From Patiria miniata (taxonomy: Eukaryota; Echinodermata; Asteroidea; Valvatida; Asterinidae), in contig NW_024037069.1 in NCBI RefSeq assembly GCF_015706575.1, positions 41,189,315 to 41,253,314 of the forward strand: DNA of 64,000 nt. The letters are read 5' to 3'. Position numbers and translations under genes: made by a program. Shown here piece after piece: positions 46,301 through 55,800 of the stretch. Below the pieces are notes generated by a model. That model was not told the DNA's origin and ran no database searches. It was given only the letters and a program-made list of their open reading frames with translations. Numbering within the stretch: position 1 is the stretch's first letter; every line of letters begins with the position of its first letter.

Positions 46301-49213
46301 ATGTGATATTTTTCCATGAGGCCAATTGGAGGATTTTGCAAGATTGAGGCTACATCCTAACACAAAGGCCTAGGGATTTAGGGTTAACAAAGCTTGGATG
46401 TCTTGGGTAGAAGTCTGGAAGATTTCCGTTGAAGTGAGTGTGTCCTTTGACTAGTGCAATTTCTACGGACCTTGTTGGCCTAGTAATGTTACAGGTGGGT
46501 TTTTTTAAGGACAATTGTCAGACTCCTTAATCCATGAAGTTTTAGCTAGACCTCAGGTTTGTGAACAATTTCTAGGGTGCAGATAAACATTTTGGGAAAA
46601 AAAAAATCAAATGAATTTGCATATTTACAAGGAAGGTAATTTTCAAACAGATGATACATGTACCACTGCAAAGCAGTTGCACAAAATCTTGCAGGTTTCA
46701 CATTTGTTTTCAGTCTCTTCGATTCAAAATCGAGGCCCTCAGCTTTTTTTTCTTAGAAGAAACTGTCAAAATCTGCCAAAAGTGCACAACTTTTAATAAC
46801 AATCTTAGTGTTTGAAACAAAACTGGAACATCAAGACCGCTTCATGAATAGGTTGGCACTGACAACCATGAACGTTCGAAAGTTTCGTATCTCTTTCCCA
46901 AACCATTTTTTTTTCTCTGAAGAGTCAATTTGTGGCTGCTGGATCCAGGGTGCTGAATGTTAATGTTACGCCCCCAACTATGGCAATGTTCCAAACTATA
47001 GTTGGGACAGTCCCAACTTTAGTTGGCTAATTCTTAACTACAGCTGGGATACTCCTAACTGTAGTCTTGAATCTACCAGACTACCAGACTACTGCAAAAC
47101 TATGTGTTAAACCTTGGTAGATTTTCAGGTACATGTAGCTAGTGTGATATATAGTAAATTATAAATTCTGAGTGAAAAGCACAAATAAACTTTTTAATAG
47201 GTTCGCATGATGGCAAAATTATCAAGTCTAATATTTTGTGGAGTCATAAGGCCAAAAAAAAAATAGTTCTGCTTCCGGTTTCCCTACCTACCCTATTCTG
47301 ACAGCCCCTACCCTAATTTTTTTATTGCAAAAATGAGAATAACACACCCAAAACCATCAATTTCTACCTTTTACCCTTGACTACACGCAGACGCCTCCAT
47401 ATGATCGTACAAAAAAAAAATTGGCAAAAAAAAATTATTTCCCTACCTACCTACCTTATTTTCAAATGCCATGTAATCAGAAGAAATATTTTTTTTTTTG
47501 GCCTAATCTACAATTAGGCATAGCTAATCCATTTTGGATGCACAGTAGAGTGAACTGAACACATTTTGAGCTATTTCCTTTATTTTCAACTTTCTGAAGA
47601 CATACACATGCAATGGGTGACCGTTTTTCAGAATTGAGATACTGTTCACTTGTTGTAGTCTAATGCTAGTCTTTATGGACTAGCATTTCTGCAAAAAAAA
47701 GTGCAAGTACAACAAAGCCTTTAGTCCTACTAGATCCATGTACCAATCCCCATTTCAAACATTGGTCATGATTCAGCGATTTATGGCTATTTTAGGGATG
47801 AAATGTGATGCTTTTGTTGGGTTGTAGTGGATTTTTTTTAAGGCAAATGAACCATGGAGCTGAGGATACATGTACATGTACATGTATCCTAGTAGGATAC
47901 TGTTGCCTGACTTTGTTTAAAATGGAGATTTGTAGGGTCCTACCATGCATGGGCCAAGGCAGGCCTGAACACTTGTGTTTTAGTCATACAGAGAATGTTG
48001 TATACAGATGCCACGCCACTTCTTTGGTTGTGTACAAGAGTCGAATGCATTTTCAAAGTACTTTCTAAAAAAATTGAAAATGTTTCTCAGTCCCAGATTC
48101 ATATCTTTTCATCATTTGTGCAACGAATGCTTTTCATTTTAGATGTATAAATGTGATAAAAAAAAGTGGCGTCAGGATCTAAGACAGAGAGGGCTCTGGA
48201 GTGCTCTGAAACGTGCAAAACTAAATCAGGCCCACTTTACTCACAGTTTAGCCAGCAAATTTCTCCAAAAATTCCACTGGGGCAAAGAAAATGTCCTCAG
48301 TATTTCACCAACCAAGTTTGCAGACTCAATTCAATTTTTAAAGGAGACTTTTCTTCAATATTTTGCACATGAGAGGGAAGTCAAGTGATTTTAAAATGAG
48401 GCTAAATACTAGACTGGTACATGTCCAACCATGGTCCAACTATTTGAAAAGACTGACCTCTTCATTCAGTGTCAATAGTCTGGTGGCTTGACTATGGAGA
48501 AATGTGTAGTAAATTGAGACTAGTTTCCGCTTCATGCCACATGTTTCTTAAATTCTTTTGGCATGGTTGATTGATGCAGTACTGAAGCTGTATTGGACTG
48601 TTGTTTTAGGTGCCAGTCTATTTACTTGTTTTGCATGTTTTCAATTCCTTAAGTTTTGGGACTCTCATACACAGTATTGAGAGTCCCAAATTTTCGGACT
48701 AGATCTAAGATGAAACATTCGTTCCCTCAAACAATTTGGTGCAACTTAGACCTGTGAACAGACCTGTGAACATGGCATCAATAAAACGCCATGCTCCAGC
48801 CTCGCGTAATTACACTAAAAAAAACGCGGCCCGTCATTTTGCCAGCATTATAATTACTTACACACAAAGCTTTCTGTAAATTCATCCGAGTGTAGGATCT
48901 TGCATTGCCATAATGCCAAAAAATTCGAGGGGAAAAAAACGACCTGAACACAACAAACGTACGAGCAAAACTTTTGATTTTCTGAGGTCACGCACTTACA
49001 CTTATTGTTTCCTCCATGGTCATCTCATGGAGCTATACAAAGGGGCATTCAACCCTAATGAGGAAACGTACTACAAGAATATAATTCTTGCAACTAATCG
49101 GCTTATCACAACACACGCTTGTTGACACTTACAACTAATTTCTGTCCTTTTCTGAAGGATAATTCATCCTCACTGCTCCTCTCAAAGTTGTATTGTGCAA
49201 TGGATTCCACCAT
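40103..49213 (-). CDS. GRB2-like: GRB2/GRAP-type SH3-SH2-SH3 adaptor, divergent
   Basis: Five coding exons on the minus strand (49213-49133, 45913-45813, 44850-44725, 42155-42002, 40339-40103) give 232 residues, near the 217 of human GRB2. Residues 1-60 are an SH3 (IAQYNF, ENWFSAA, VPMNYV), about 63-154 an SH2 (FVIRRSES with the phosphotyrosine Arg, VQHFK, FFLWVVKF with the pYxN-selecting Trp, ELVEYYKSASVSR), and about 172-232 an SH3 (AKFDF, NWWEGRL, LFPASYV). There is no long linker. Odd points: the conserved Trp that opens the GRB2 SH2 is Asn here, and the phosphate-binding loop is longer (DPSNEKN). GRB2 is usually very conserved, so this may be a GRAP-like paralogue with the true GRB2 elsewhere. 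It faces the GRAP2-like gene tail to tail. Confidence 0.87.
41036..41727 (-). repeat. family C tRNA-like element, tandem 252-bp unit x2.7
   Basis: In intron 4 of the GRB2-like gene. Unit: GCCCTTCACCGACG, CACTGTATACTCAGTGTG, CTCCCGAGTGAAAGTTGG, then a tRNA-like part that on the minus strand reads GGTCGAGTGGTAAGACATCT (A box) and GTGGGTTCGAGTCCCACC (B box), then GGTACCGCATAAACTATTAT. The copies start near 41036, 41288 and 41540, differ at few sites, and the third is cut short. The open frames across it are repeat artefacts. Confidence 0.9.
41731..41937. repeat. 46-bp direct repeats 160 bp apart
   Basis: GGATAATTTACTCTCCGCA, CATGTCCACA and GACGTGATAAATTAT occur at 41731-41777 and again at 41891-41937 with two or three differences. 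They begin right at the broken end of the tandem family C array and stop 65 bases short of exon 4. Confidence 0.85.
42002..42155 (-). CDS. GRB2-like exon 4 (SH2 second half)
   Basis: Acceptor ATCAAACTCAG, donor GTGAGC, 154 nt, phase 2 to 0. Codes YGEGVQHFKILTDLSNKFFL, WVVKFSTLNELVEYYK and SRTQNIFLKEM, the segment closest to GRB2. Confidence 0.93.
42693..43182. repeat. MITE with CATAGAGCTATATTAAATTA ends
   Basis: CATAGAGCTATATTAAATTA CTAGCGCGCTAACT at the left, AGTTAGCGCTCTAGTAATTT AATATAGCTCTATG at the right. Interior CpG-rich. In intron 3 of the GRB2-like gene. A short relative seems to lie at 13300-13340. Confidence 0.8.
43527..44319. mobile_element. Tc1/mariner-like MITE, 793 bp, TA target
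   Basis: CCGTAATTTTCGGAATATAA at the left and TTATATTCCAAAAATTACGG at the right, each flanked by TA. GCGGCTTATA words recur at both sides of the inside (for example about 43555, 43590, 43608, 44212, 44231, 44280, 44296). No transposase frame. Class inferred from TA flanks. Confidence 0.8.
44725..44850 (-). CDS. GRB2-like exon 3 (SH2 first half)
   Basis: Acceptor TTGTACTTAAG, donor GTAAGG, 126 nt, phase 2 to 2. Codes FLQQVTRNGAESLLERQPDG and AFVIRRSESDPSNEKNFSLS. The acceptor is the weakest in the gene; CTGCAG ten bases on would break the frame. Confidence 0.82.
45440..45660. repeat. diverged copy of the repeat at 60635-61030
   Basis: TTGCGCAGTGTTGAAAATGTTC, GTTGCTCGAAATGTGTTC, GATGCACGTGG and AATGACGTCATTT follow in the order seen at 60700-61030. 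In intron 2 of the GRB2-like gene. Confidence 0.55.
45813..45913 (-). CDS. GRB2-like exon 2 (N-SH3 end)
   Basis: Acceptor CATCTTCAG, donor GTAAGT, 101 nt, phase 0 to 2, the same length as exon 2 of the paralogue. Codes VFRKAEENWFSAAIPDGEKS, GLVPMNYVKVKEC. Confidence 0.9.
45975..46387. repeat. MITE with TTAACCCTAAC ends, copy 4
   Basis: TTAACCCTAACCGCCC at the left, CCTAGGGATTTAGGGTTAA at the right, with GCCTCAACATATTGACAGT and GGATTTTGCAGGATT inside as in 16500-16858. In intron 1 of the GRB2-like gene just past exon 2. Confidence 0.8.
46388..49132. other. intron 1 of GRB2-like gene, remaining part
   Basis: No exon recognised. Holds a partial copy of the CCCAACTATGGCA element (46974-47070), a CATGTACATGTA run at about 47870 and a hairpin at 48655-48690 (TTTGGGACTCTCA and inverse). 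Confidence 0.5.
49133..49213 (-). CDS. GRB2-like exon 1 (N-SH3 start)
   Basis: ATG at 49213-49211, 27 codons, MVESIAQYNFERSSEDELSF then RKGQKLV, donor GTAAGT. Position and sense match exon 1 of the plus-strand paralogue. Confidence 0.88.
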
Positions 49214-50040
49214 GATGAGTTATAAAGCGTGTTGATTCACACAAACAAAACAACAGTTTCTCAGGATAAGTTCCAACACCTTCAAGTTCAATGTCCAAAG
49301 CGGCAAAGGAATTGTAGGAAGTGAATTGCAGAAAACCTTTATTTTTAGAACCAGACAGGCCCCTCAATCAAAGAGGAAAAACACTCATCAAAAACTTAGC
49401 AGACAGATTTGGTCAACAACTAAAATTAAGATACAGGAAGTCGTGTCAAATCCTGGAACCAGCTGATGACAAAAAAGTGACATGACCAACTTCACTCCGT
49501 CATATTCCGTGTTTGTGTTCCGCGTAGCAGGGCAGGGCCGTCGAATCGCTGCTGTTGCGGGCGTGTGGCTAAGTTCCTTTCTCGCTCAAGCCGTTGACCG
49601 TCACAGGTGATGCGAGAGACCACTTTCCAGCACTGGCAGACGTTCTTTCAAATGAGGTTTCACTTGCAAAAACTCGATAATTAGTGAGATGACAATGAAG
49701 AAGACGTGCATGTGCGGTAATCGGATAATGTCGACGCAGACGTGTATTACGTGAGTCAACTGAGTGCTTATTTGTGATACATATTACAATACAACCTGTA
49801 CTCGCTGGCCATATTCGCTATTTCCTGTTTGTTTTCTAGCAATTTGTATGCCATGGTGCCCACACGTATGGGTGATCTTACGGTGGCGGTCGGATACCAA
49901 TGTGTTTTGGGGCCCAATTGCGAATTTGGGTCACGAGTTCGAATAATGGCAAAGCCCTTAGACTGGCTTTACTATCCATGCAGGGAAGTTTGAGTTAAAG
50001 TTTTGAGGGGGTATTTCTGTGCATAATAAAGACCCGTCAC
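49214..50040. promoter_or_regulatory. upstream region of GRB2-like gene, CpG-richer patch
   Basis: Immediately upstream of the minus-strand ATG. At 49500-49620 CpG rises (CGTGTTTGTGTTCCGCG, GGGCCGTCGAATCGC), unlike the surroundings, as expected for a promoter or 5' UTR exon. No TATA box or splice donor could be fixed. Confidence 0.3.
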
Positions 50041-50044
50041 AAAC

Positions 50045-50094
50045 TAGCTTGAAATGTCCAGCGTATAGCCCCATAAGCTGGAAATTTCAAGCTA
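50045..50094. repeat. hairpin
   Basis: TAGCTTGAAATGTCCAGC and GCTGGAAATTTCAAGCTA pair around a 14-base loop. Intergenic. Confidence 0.7.
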
Positions 50095-50559
50095 GTCACA
50101 AACAGCATTCAGCGCATGATTAATTGGCATGACATCGGCTTCCCTTTTTATTTCTTTGGTTCTCATCTCCGACCGACCCTATTTTGGGCTCCTGACCCAA
50201 GAAAAAAGGAAATAACACCTTTCTTTTTTTGGACGTGAGCCAATCAAAAAATATTTACTTAAAAACCAACCCACCACCAACCGACAAACGACCAACTGAC
50301 AAACAACCAAAGTAGAGGTCAAACAAGGGTCAATGCACTTGTCCTTTTTTATTTGGAACAAAGCCAATGTATTGCAAATTTTTCAAGTTATCTGTTTGTT
50401 AAATTTGTATAAATTCTACAATACAAAAACTGTACATTATATACCAAAACCGCCTGTACAATAAATCTTTTTGGCATTCCCATTGCGTCATGGGTATGAC
50501 ATACACATAATGCAGTTTATGCACAAACATATGGGGGCAGTGAACCATGCAAGCTTTAA

Positions 50560-51082
50560 AGGGAATGTACATCATTGGCTTTTGTTGTAATTTTCAGAAA
50601 TGAAATATTTGAGGGGTTAGTATAGTAGATCAAATATTGTTACACTCACATGTTTGAAGTTTTGTGTTCGAAAATGCTGGAAAAACCAAGAAAAACAAAA
50701 CTGTTCAAGTAGTCTGGTTCCCTGACTCCACTAAATATAAAATGGATCAATTTACAGATGCCGGAAAATTGTAAGGTAAGGGTACCAGTCTAGCTGGCCT
50801 GCACCCGTTCATGAACATGTAACCAATAGCAAACAAAATTTGGACTGAATTAATGGTAAATTTGGAGCAGTAGTTGAAAAATAGTTAGGTTTTTCCAACG
50901 GTGGTCGGCCGACCACCGCTGGAAATTTTTACAAAAATACCATTTTCTTGAAAATGACTTCACACCAGGTGCCATAATTTTACAGGATGCTTTAGACTGT
51001 CATTTACCAACATCCTATTAAGGTATTTCGCAAAAACTTGGTACTTTTATTTTTCGATGTTTGCAAATGTTGTATATTCCCT
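50560..51082. repeat. 525-bp MITE with AGGGAATGTACA ends, copy 2
   Basis: AGGGAATGTACATCATTGGC to AAATGTTGTATATTCCCT. Very close to copy 3 (53336-53859), more distant from copy 1 (4435-4959). Flank TTTAA at the left, TCAAG at the right, so the duplication is unclear here. Confidence 0.8.
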
Positions 51083-52051
51083 TCAAGTTATGTTTTGCTT
51101 CAGTATTTTTCCAAAATCGATCAATTCACCTACTTATGCATAGAGAATATGAAAAATTCATTTGCAAATACAAAGATCCAGTTTTTAAACTTCTGAAATA
51201 AAAGGAAATATAATTGACAAAGTTTCAGTTTTTAAACTTTTGAAATAAAAGATGAACTAACTTGAAATTTCTTTCTGGGTACCAGTCAACAATCCCAGAG
51301 GCGAGCGATTGTGATTGGTCAGAGTTGGAGGTGTGATCATGAAAGCTTGACTGTGATTGGCTAATATTTTTGCAGGGTCATAATATTCATATTAATGAGT
51401 AATAAGAAGGGATTCCCCGAAAAAATCTGAATCCTGACACGCTTTAAAAAACTAACTTTTAAAATAAGTGTATTTCAAATGATCAATACAACAATGTTTA
51501 AAAAAAAAAATGATCACTAAATTCTTAATGATGTATATTTGAGGAGGAATCAGTTGAAAGTTTTAACTGGTTTACAGCCCCATAGGTAATTGTGCACAAA
51601 TTGCCTGGTTTTGTTTGTCATATACCCAATATGCAATGCGAATATCGAAGGTTTATTTACATGTAATCACTTTTGTGTGTAACTTCACATTACAACAATC
51701 AATTGAAACAATAACTTGTATTTTAATGTCAAAAGTTTTTGATAATCACTTTCTTTTGTAACATCTTCATTTTATCTGCAACTGAACAAAAATAAAGTTT
51801 TTTTTATGACTGTACAAAACCTTCTACACATAAAGATGCAAGTTTCAATGTAACACAGCAGGTTCAATATTATAGAAAAATATAACCACATTGTTAATCT
51901 TAAAAAAAATACTTTGAAAGCAGGGCTAAATGACATCTGTTCCTTGATAATAATTAATGAAAACCTGTGTTAGATTCACAGAAAATGTCCTACATGTGTC
52001 AGGTTTGAATTAACTAATTTAAAGACAACTTCCATAGAACTATATAGGTAA

Positions 52052-52314
52052 GCCCAACTATGGCAATGGTGTCAACCATAGTTGGGACGGTTGTTGGGAC
52101 AGTCCAAACAAATAGTTGGGGAATTCCAAACTATACTTGGGTTGATCCTAATTGTAACTGTGTCCAATTTAATTGGCTATGGTTTGAAATTACACACGGG
52201 TCAATAGGAAGTGGCCGCAGCCGCTACCATAGACTCGTGTATGATTCCCAGCCACAGACACGGTCTAAAGTTGTAATCGTCCAACCTATAGTTGGGACAA
52301 TGCCATAGTTGGGC
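52052..52314. repeat. MITE with GCCCAACTATGGCA ends
   Basis: GCCCAACTATGGCAATGG at the left and TGCCATAGTTGGGC at the right; CATAGTTGGGAC and inverse words repeat inside. A partial relative lies at 46974-47070. Located just past the BTAF1 3' end. Confidence 0.75.
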
Positions 52315-52374
52315 CGTAACATCTCCATGAGGCTGTTCAGGTTGTACAGCTCCTGGTGTCGTTTCATTGTCGCA

Positions 52375-52700
52375 CTCATAGTCAGGCGACGCAGCAGACA
52401 GCGCCCTCTTCAGTCTAGCCACAGAACCAACAGACAACGCTAGTAAGAACACCAAGTAGTCTAAATCTGCATGAAGCTGTCCAGGTGACACTCAGTCTAA
52501 CAATTGTGTGTCACGGACATTGCGTGTCACCCAGTGCAATGCTCGTGCTCTTCACTTGCCCTCACTGTCAGGCGACACAGCAGACAGCGCCCTCTTCAGT
52601 CTAGCCGCAGATAGAGGGTCTACGCAACTACGCTAGTTATAACATCAACTAGACAGTGACTGCATGAAGCTGTCCAGATTGTACTCTGTCTCGTATTGCT
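52375..52700. repeat. partial tandem duplication of the BTAF1 3' end
   Basis: GTCAGGCGAC[G/A]CAGCAGACAGC GCCCTCTTCAGTCTAGCC occurs at about 52380 and again at about 52568, and TGCATGAAGCTGTCCAG at 52468 and 52662. The second word codes the BTAF1 end LDSFMQ on the minus strand, so the outer copy carries a truncated ghost of the last codons. Confidence 0.8.
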
Positions 52701-52827
52701 TCTCGTCCCAGAGTTGACTCAATCCTTGCAGCACGCTGCCGGCCGTCTGCTTGCCCTTGCCTCCCCCAGATGACAACGACGATGCTGAGGCCTCCTGCTT
52801 TGATTCCTCCAACCCTCCTGGACGATT
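52645..52827 (-). CDS. BTAF1: BTAF1 last exon
   Basis: Acceptor TTTCCATAG, 60 codons and [23 protein letters not shown] then [20 protein letters not shown] and [20 protein letters not shown]; the last part matches the conserved BTAF1 end (LSDLWD..QYDSEYSLENFM). Confidence 0.92.
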   Translation of the reverse strand, partial: NRPGGLEESKQEASASSLSSGGGKGKQTAGSVLQGLSQLWDEKQYETEYNLDSFMQSLSS

Positions 52828-55800
52828 CTATGGAAATCGTAGTAGATTAAATCAGGTGGTGACACATAAAGGTTACAAACATAGCAGCAAGTTTAGTGAA
52901 TAGAATGTTTGTTGTGGTAGAAAGGAAATTGTTCAGTCGTGTGGTTCAGATGAAAAGAACCTGTGAATTTGTTATTTTGAAGATCCAGTATTATTTCTCT
53001 TCGAAGAACACTAAATCTTGTTAGCTTGTGAGAATGGTTCATAGCGTTGTTCAATTCCAGTACTTCAAACTCGTCAAATAAATGGCAGATTATACGTGCC
53101 AAAACTGGGGGTCTTAAACTTTGAGAATTCTTAAGATGCACGGAGACCCATCCACCAAAGACTAGTTCACAATGTGTCCTGAAACAGTTAACAAAAGGAA
53201 TCCTATGTGTTTTTTCTTCTTAAATCTTGTTATTTAAAGCTTTTGCATGGTGGAGTGCAAGGCTTGGGATAGGTTTGTAAAAAAAAACCTGTGAGGTGAC
53301 TGACTCTTAAAGAGAGAAGGTACTGTGAAGTTTCAAGGGAATGTACATCATTGGCTTTTGCTGTAATTTTCAGAAATGAACTATTTGAGGGGTTAGTATA
53401 ATAGTTCAAATATTGTTACACTGACATGTTTGAAGTTTTGTGTTCGAAAAATACTGGAAAAACCAAGAAAAACGAAAATGTTCAAGTAGTCTGGTTCCCT
53501 GACTTCACTAAAAATAAAATGGATCAATTTATAGATGCCGGAAAGTTGTAAGGTAAGGGAACCAGTCTAGCTGGCCTGCACCCGTTCATGAACATGTTAC
53601 CAATAGCAAACAAAATTTGGACTGAAAAAATGGTAAATTTGAAGCAGAAGTTGAAAAATAGTTAGGTTTTTCCAACGGTGATCGGCCGACCACTGTTGGA
53701 AATGTATGCAAAAATACCAATTTCTTGAAAATGACTTCACACCAGGAGCCATACTTTTACAGGATGCTTTTGACTGTCATTTACCAATATCCAAGTAAGG
53801 TATTTTGTAAAAACTTGTTAGTTTTATTTTTCGATATTTGCAAATGTTGTATATTCCCTTTAACCTCAGAAGAGTTAATAATTCTGGTTCTCAGAACAAC
53901 CTCTCTGATAGAGTTAGTCACTTGACAAGGTGTATCTGGGAACTTTTTCCAACTTAATAGCTTCTGTGATTGAACTGCTGTGACCAATGTCTTGTATGAT
54001 GGAATATGATCACTATATCGGACTCAGACTGCCAGATGACACAGGTAAGCTCAGTGTTCAAGTGTTTAAGATTGTGGTTCAATGCCACTAAAAGAAAACT
54101 TGTGGATTTTTTTTTTCTCAAGCTCTCTGACAGCTCTGAATTCACAGTGTTGATAAAATTGCATTAGTTGTCTTGATTATACCTGGTCAAGAGAAAACAA
54201 GTCCAGAAGCTGATCTGTCCCCATGGATTGAAGGCTGGAGTTATCCTGGGTGATGACTGTGTTGGCGATGTTCATCTTAAACTTCTGCAATCTGTCAAGA
54301 AAATATTATATCATTGTGGTAAAATTGAAACCATATGCATACGGAATCTATGGAATGAACTCCCTAAGTGTCTTTTTTGGGATCAGGAAATGAAAAGTTA
54401 GACGACATCAAAAGTAAAACCTAGGTTTAATTTATTAGTTTTAACTAGTTTTAATTAGGTTTTACTTTTATTATCTCAGTTGCCTTCTGTTTAAGTTAAA
54501 AACAAAGTTTCAATTGATATTGTGTGAATTCAACATTTTGAAAAAAAAAACTCATTTACTTAAAAATAGTACAGATTATTAAACAAAATCTCAGGTTGAA
54601 ACTCAAATGTAACAACTTTTCATAACATTTAGGACAAAATTATACAAAATACTTAATTTTCCCCTCATGACATAACTTTAGCACCTTTTATTCGGTAGAG
54701 TTTTTAAGACAGTGTAAACACTCATAGGCGATGTAGGTAAGATATTTACCCCATAATTTTCTCTTCCAGAGTTCCCCTTGTGATGAGGCGGTACACGTTG
54801 ACCACTCGCTTCTGACCGATGCGGTGGGCTCTGTCCATTGCCTGCATAAAAAGGAACAAAACATATTTTAAAAATGGGGGGAAAAGAAATAATAATATTA
54901 TGACCCGCTCCACAAAAAAGGGTATTATGTCACAAAAAAGTGAATTTGAGTTATATACATGGTTGGAAAGCCCACAACGTAAGCTATCATTTGGTATATA
55001 ATAGAGCTCGATAGACCCCCCCCCTTCTGGAGATATGATATATTTGCATATTAATTACTTCCTCGGACTTTGAATTACACAACTGAGAAAACAGGCTTTG
55101 AAATGGCTGGATCTGTTGTAGTTTTGGGCATGATGCACTCAAAATTGTCGTTTTTTCCCCTCTTTATTCATCAAAATCAGCATTTCTGTGGATGAACCCA
55201 GAAACTTTAGGTAATAGAGATGTCATTCATGACAAAAAATGAAAATCACATTTTGATGAAATTTTCACCCTCTCAACGTTGAGCGGGCCATTACACAATA
55301 GTGCACGGCGCGACTTAATACCCCTTTTTGTGGAGCCGGTCACATATACCAAAGGTGTGTCCAAGGAATGAGCTGATTTGCTTCATCATTACGTTGTGGA
55401 TGAGGAGAAAATTTCAGTGGAGCACTATGCCATGGTCAACCTGACCACATGAGTAAAGACACAAACATTGACACAGCCATTTCATTTGCCTGTCAGTAAA
55501 CTCAACCAGAAAGAAAACTTGATGTAATATGAACATCTTGGGTAGAAAAAAGAAAGAAAATTTGGATGAAAAAAATCAAGACAAGTTGAGACACTAATTG
55601 TATGTTTCATTAGTATGAGTGCAGGAAAAACGTTTTGTACAAGCACAAGATCATGAACTCAAAAAACTGTGTTGTTCAAATATAAGCAAGGAAATTTTTC
55701 TTAAGTTAACCAGTTCTCGTCGGGATTCTTTTGACAAGAACAGAACGAGGCGCGGGATTACTTTTCACTCGACCTCAAGCCAGGCAGGTTGAAGCCATCA

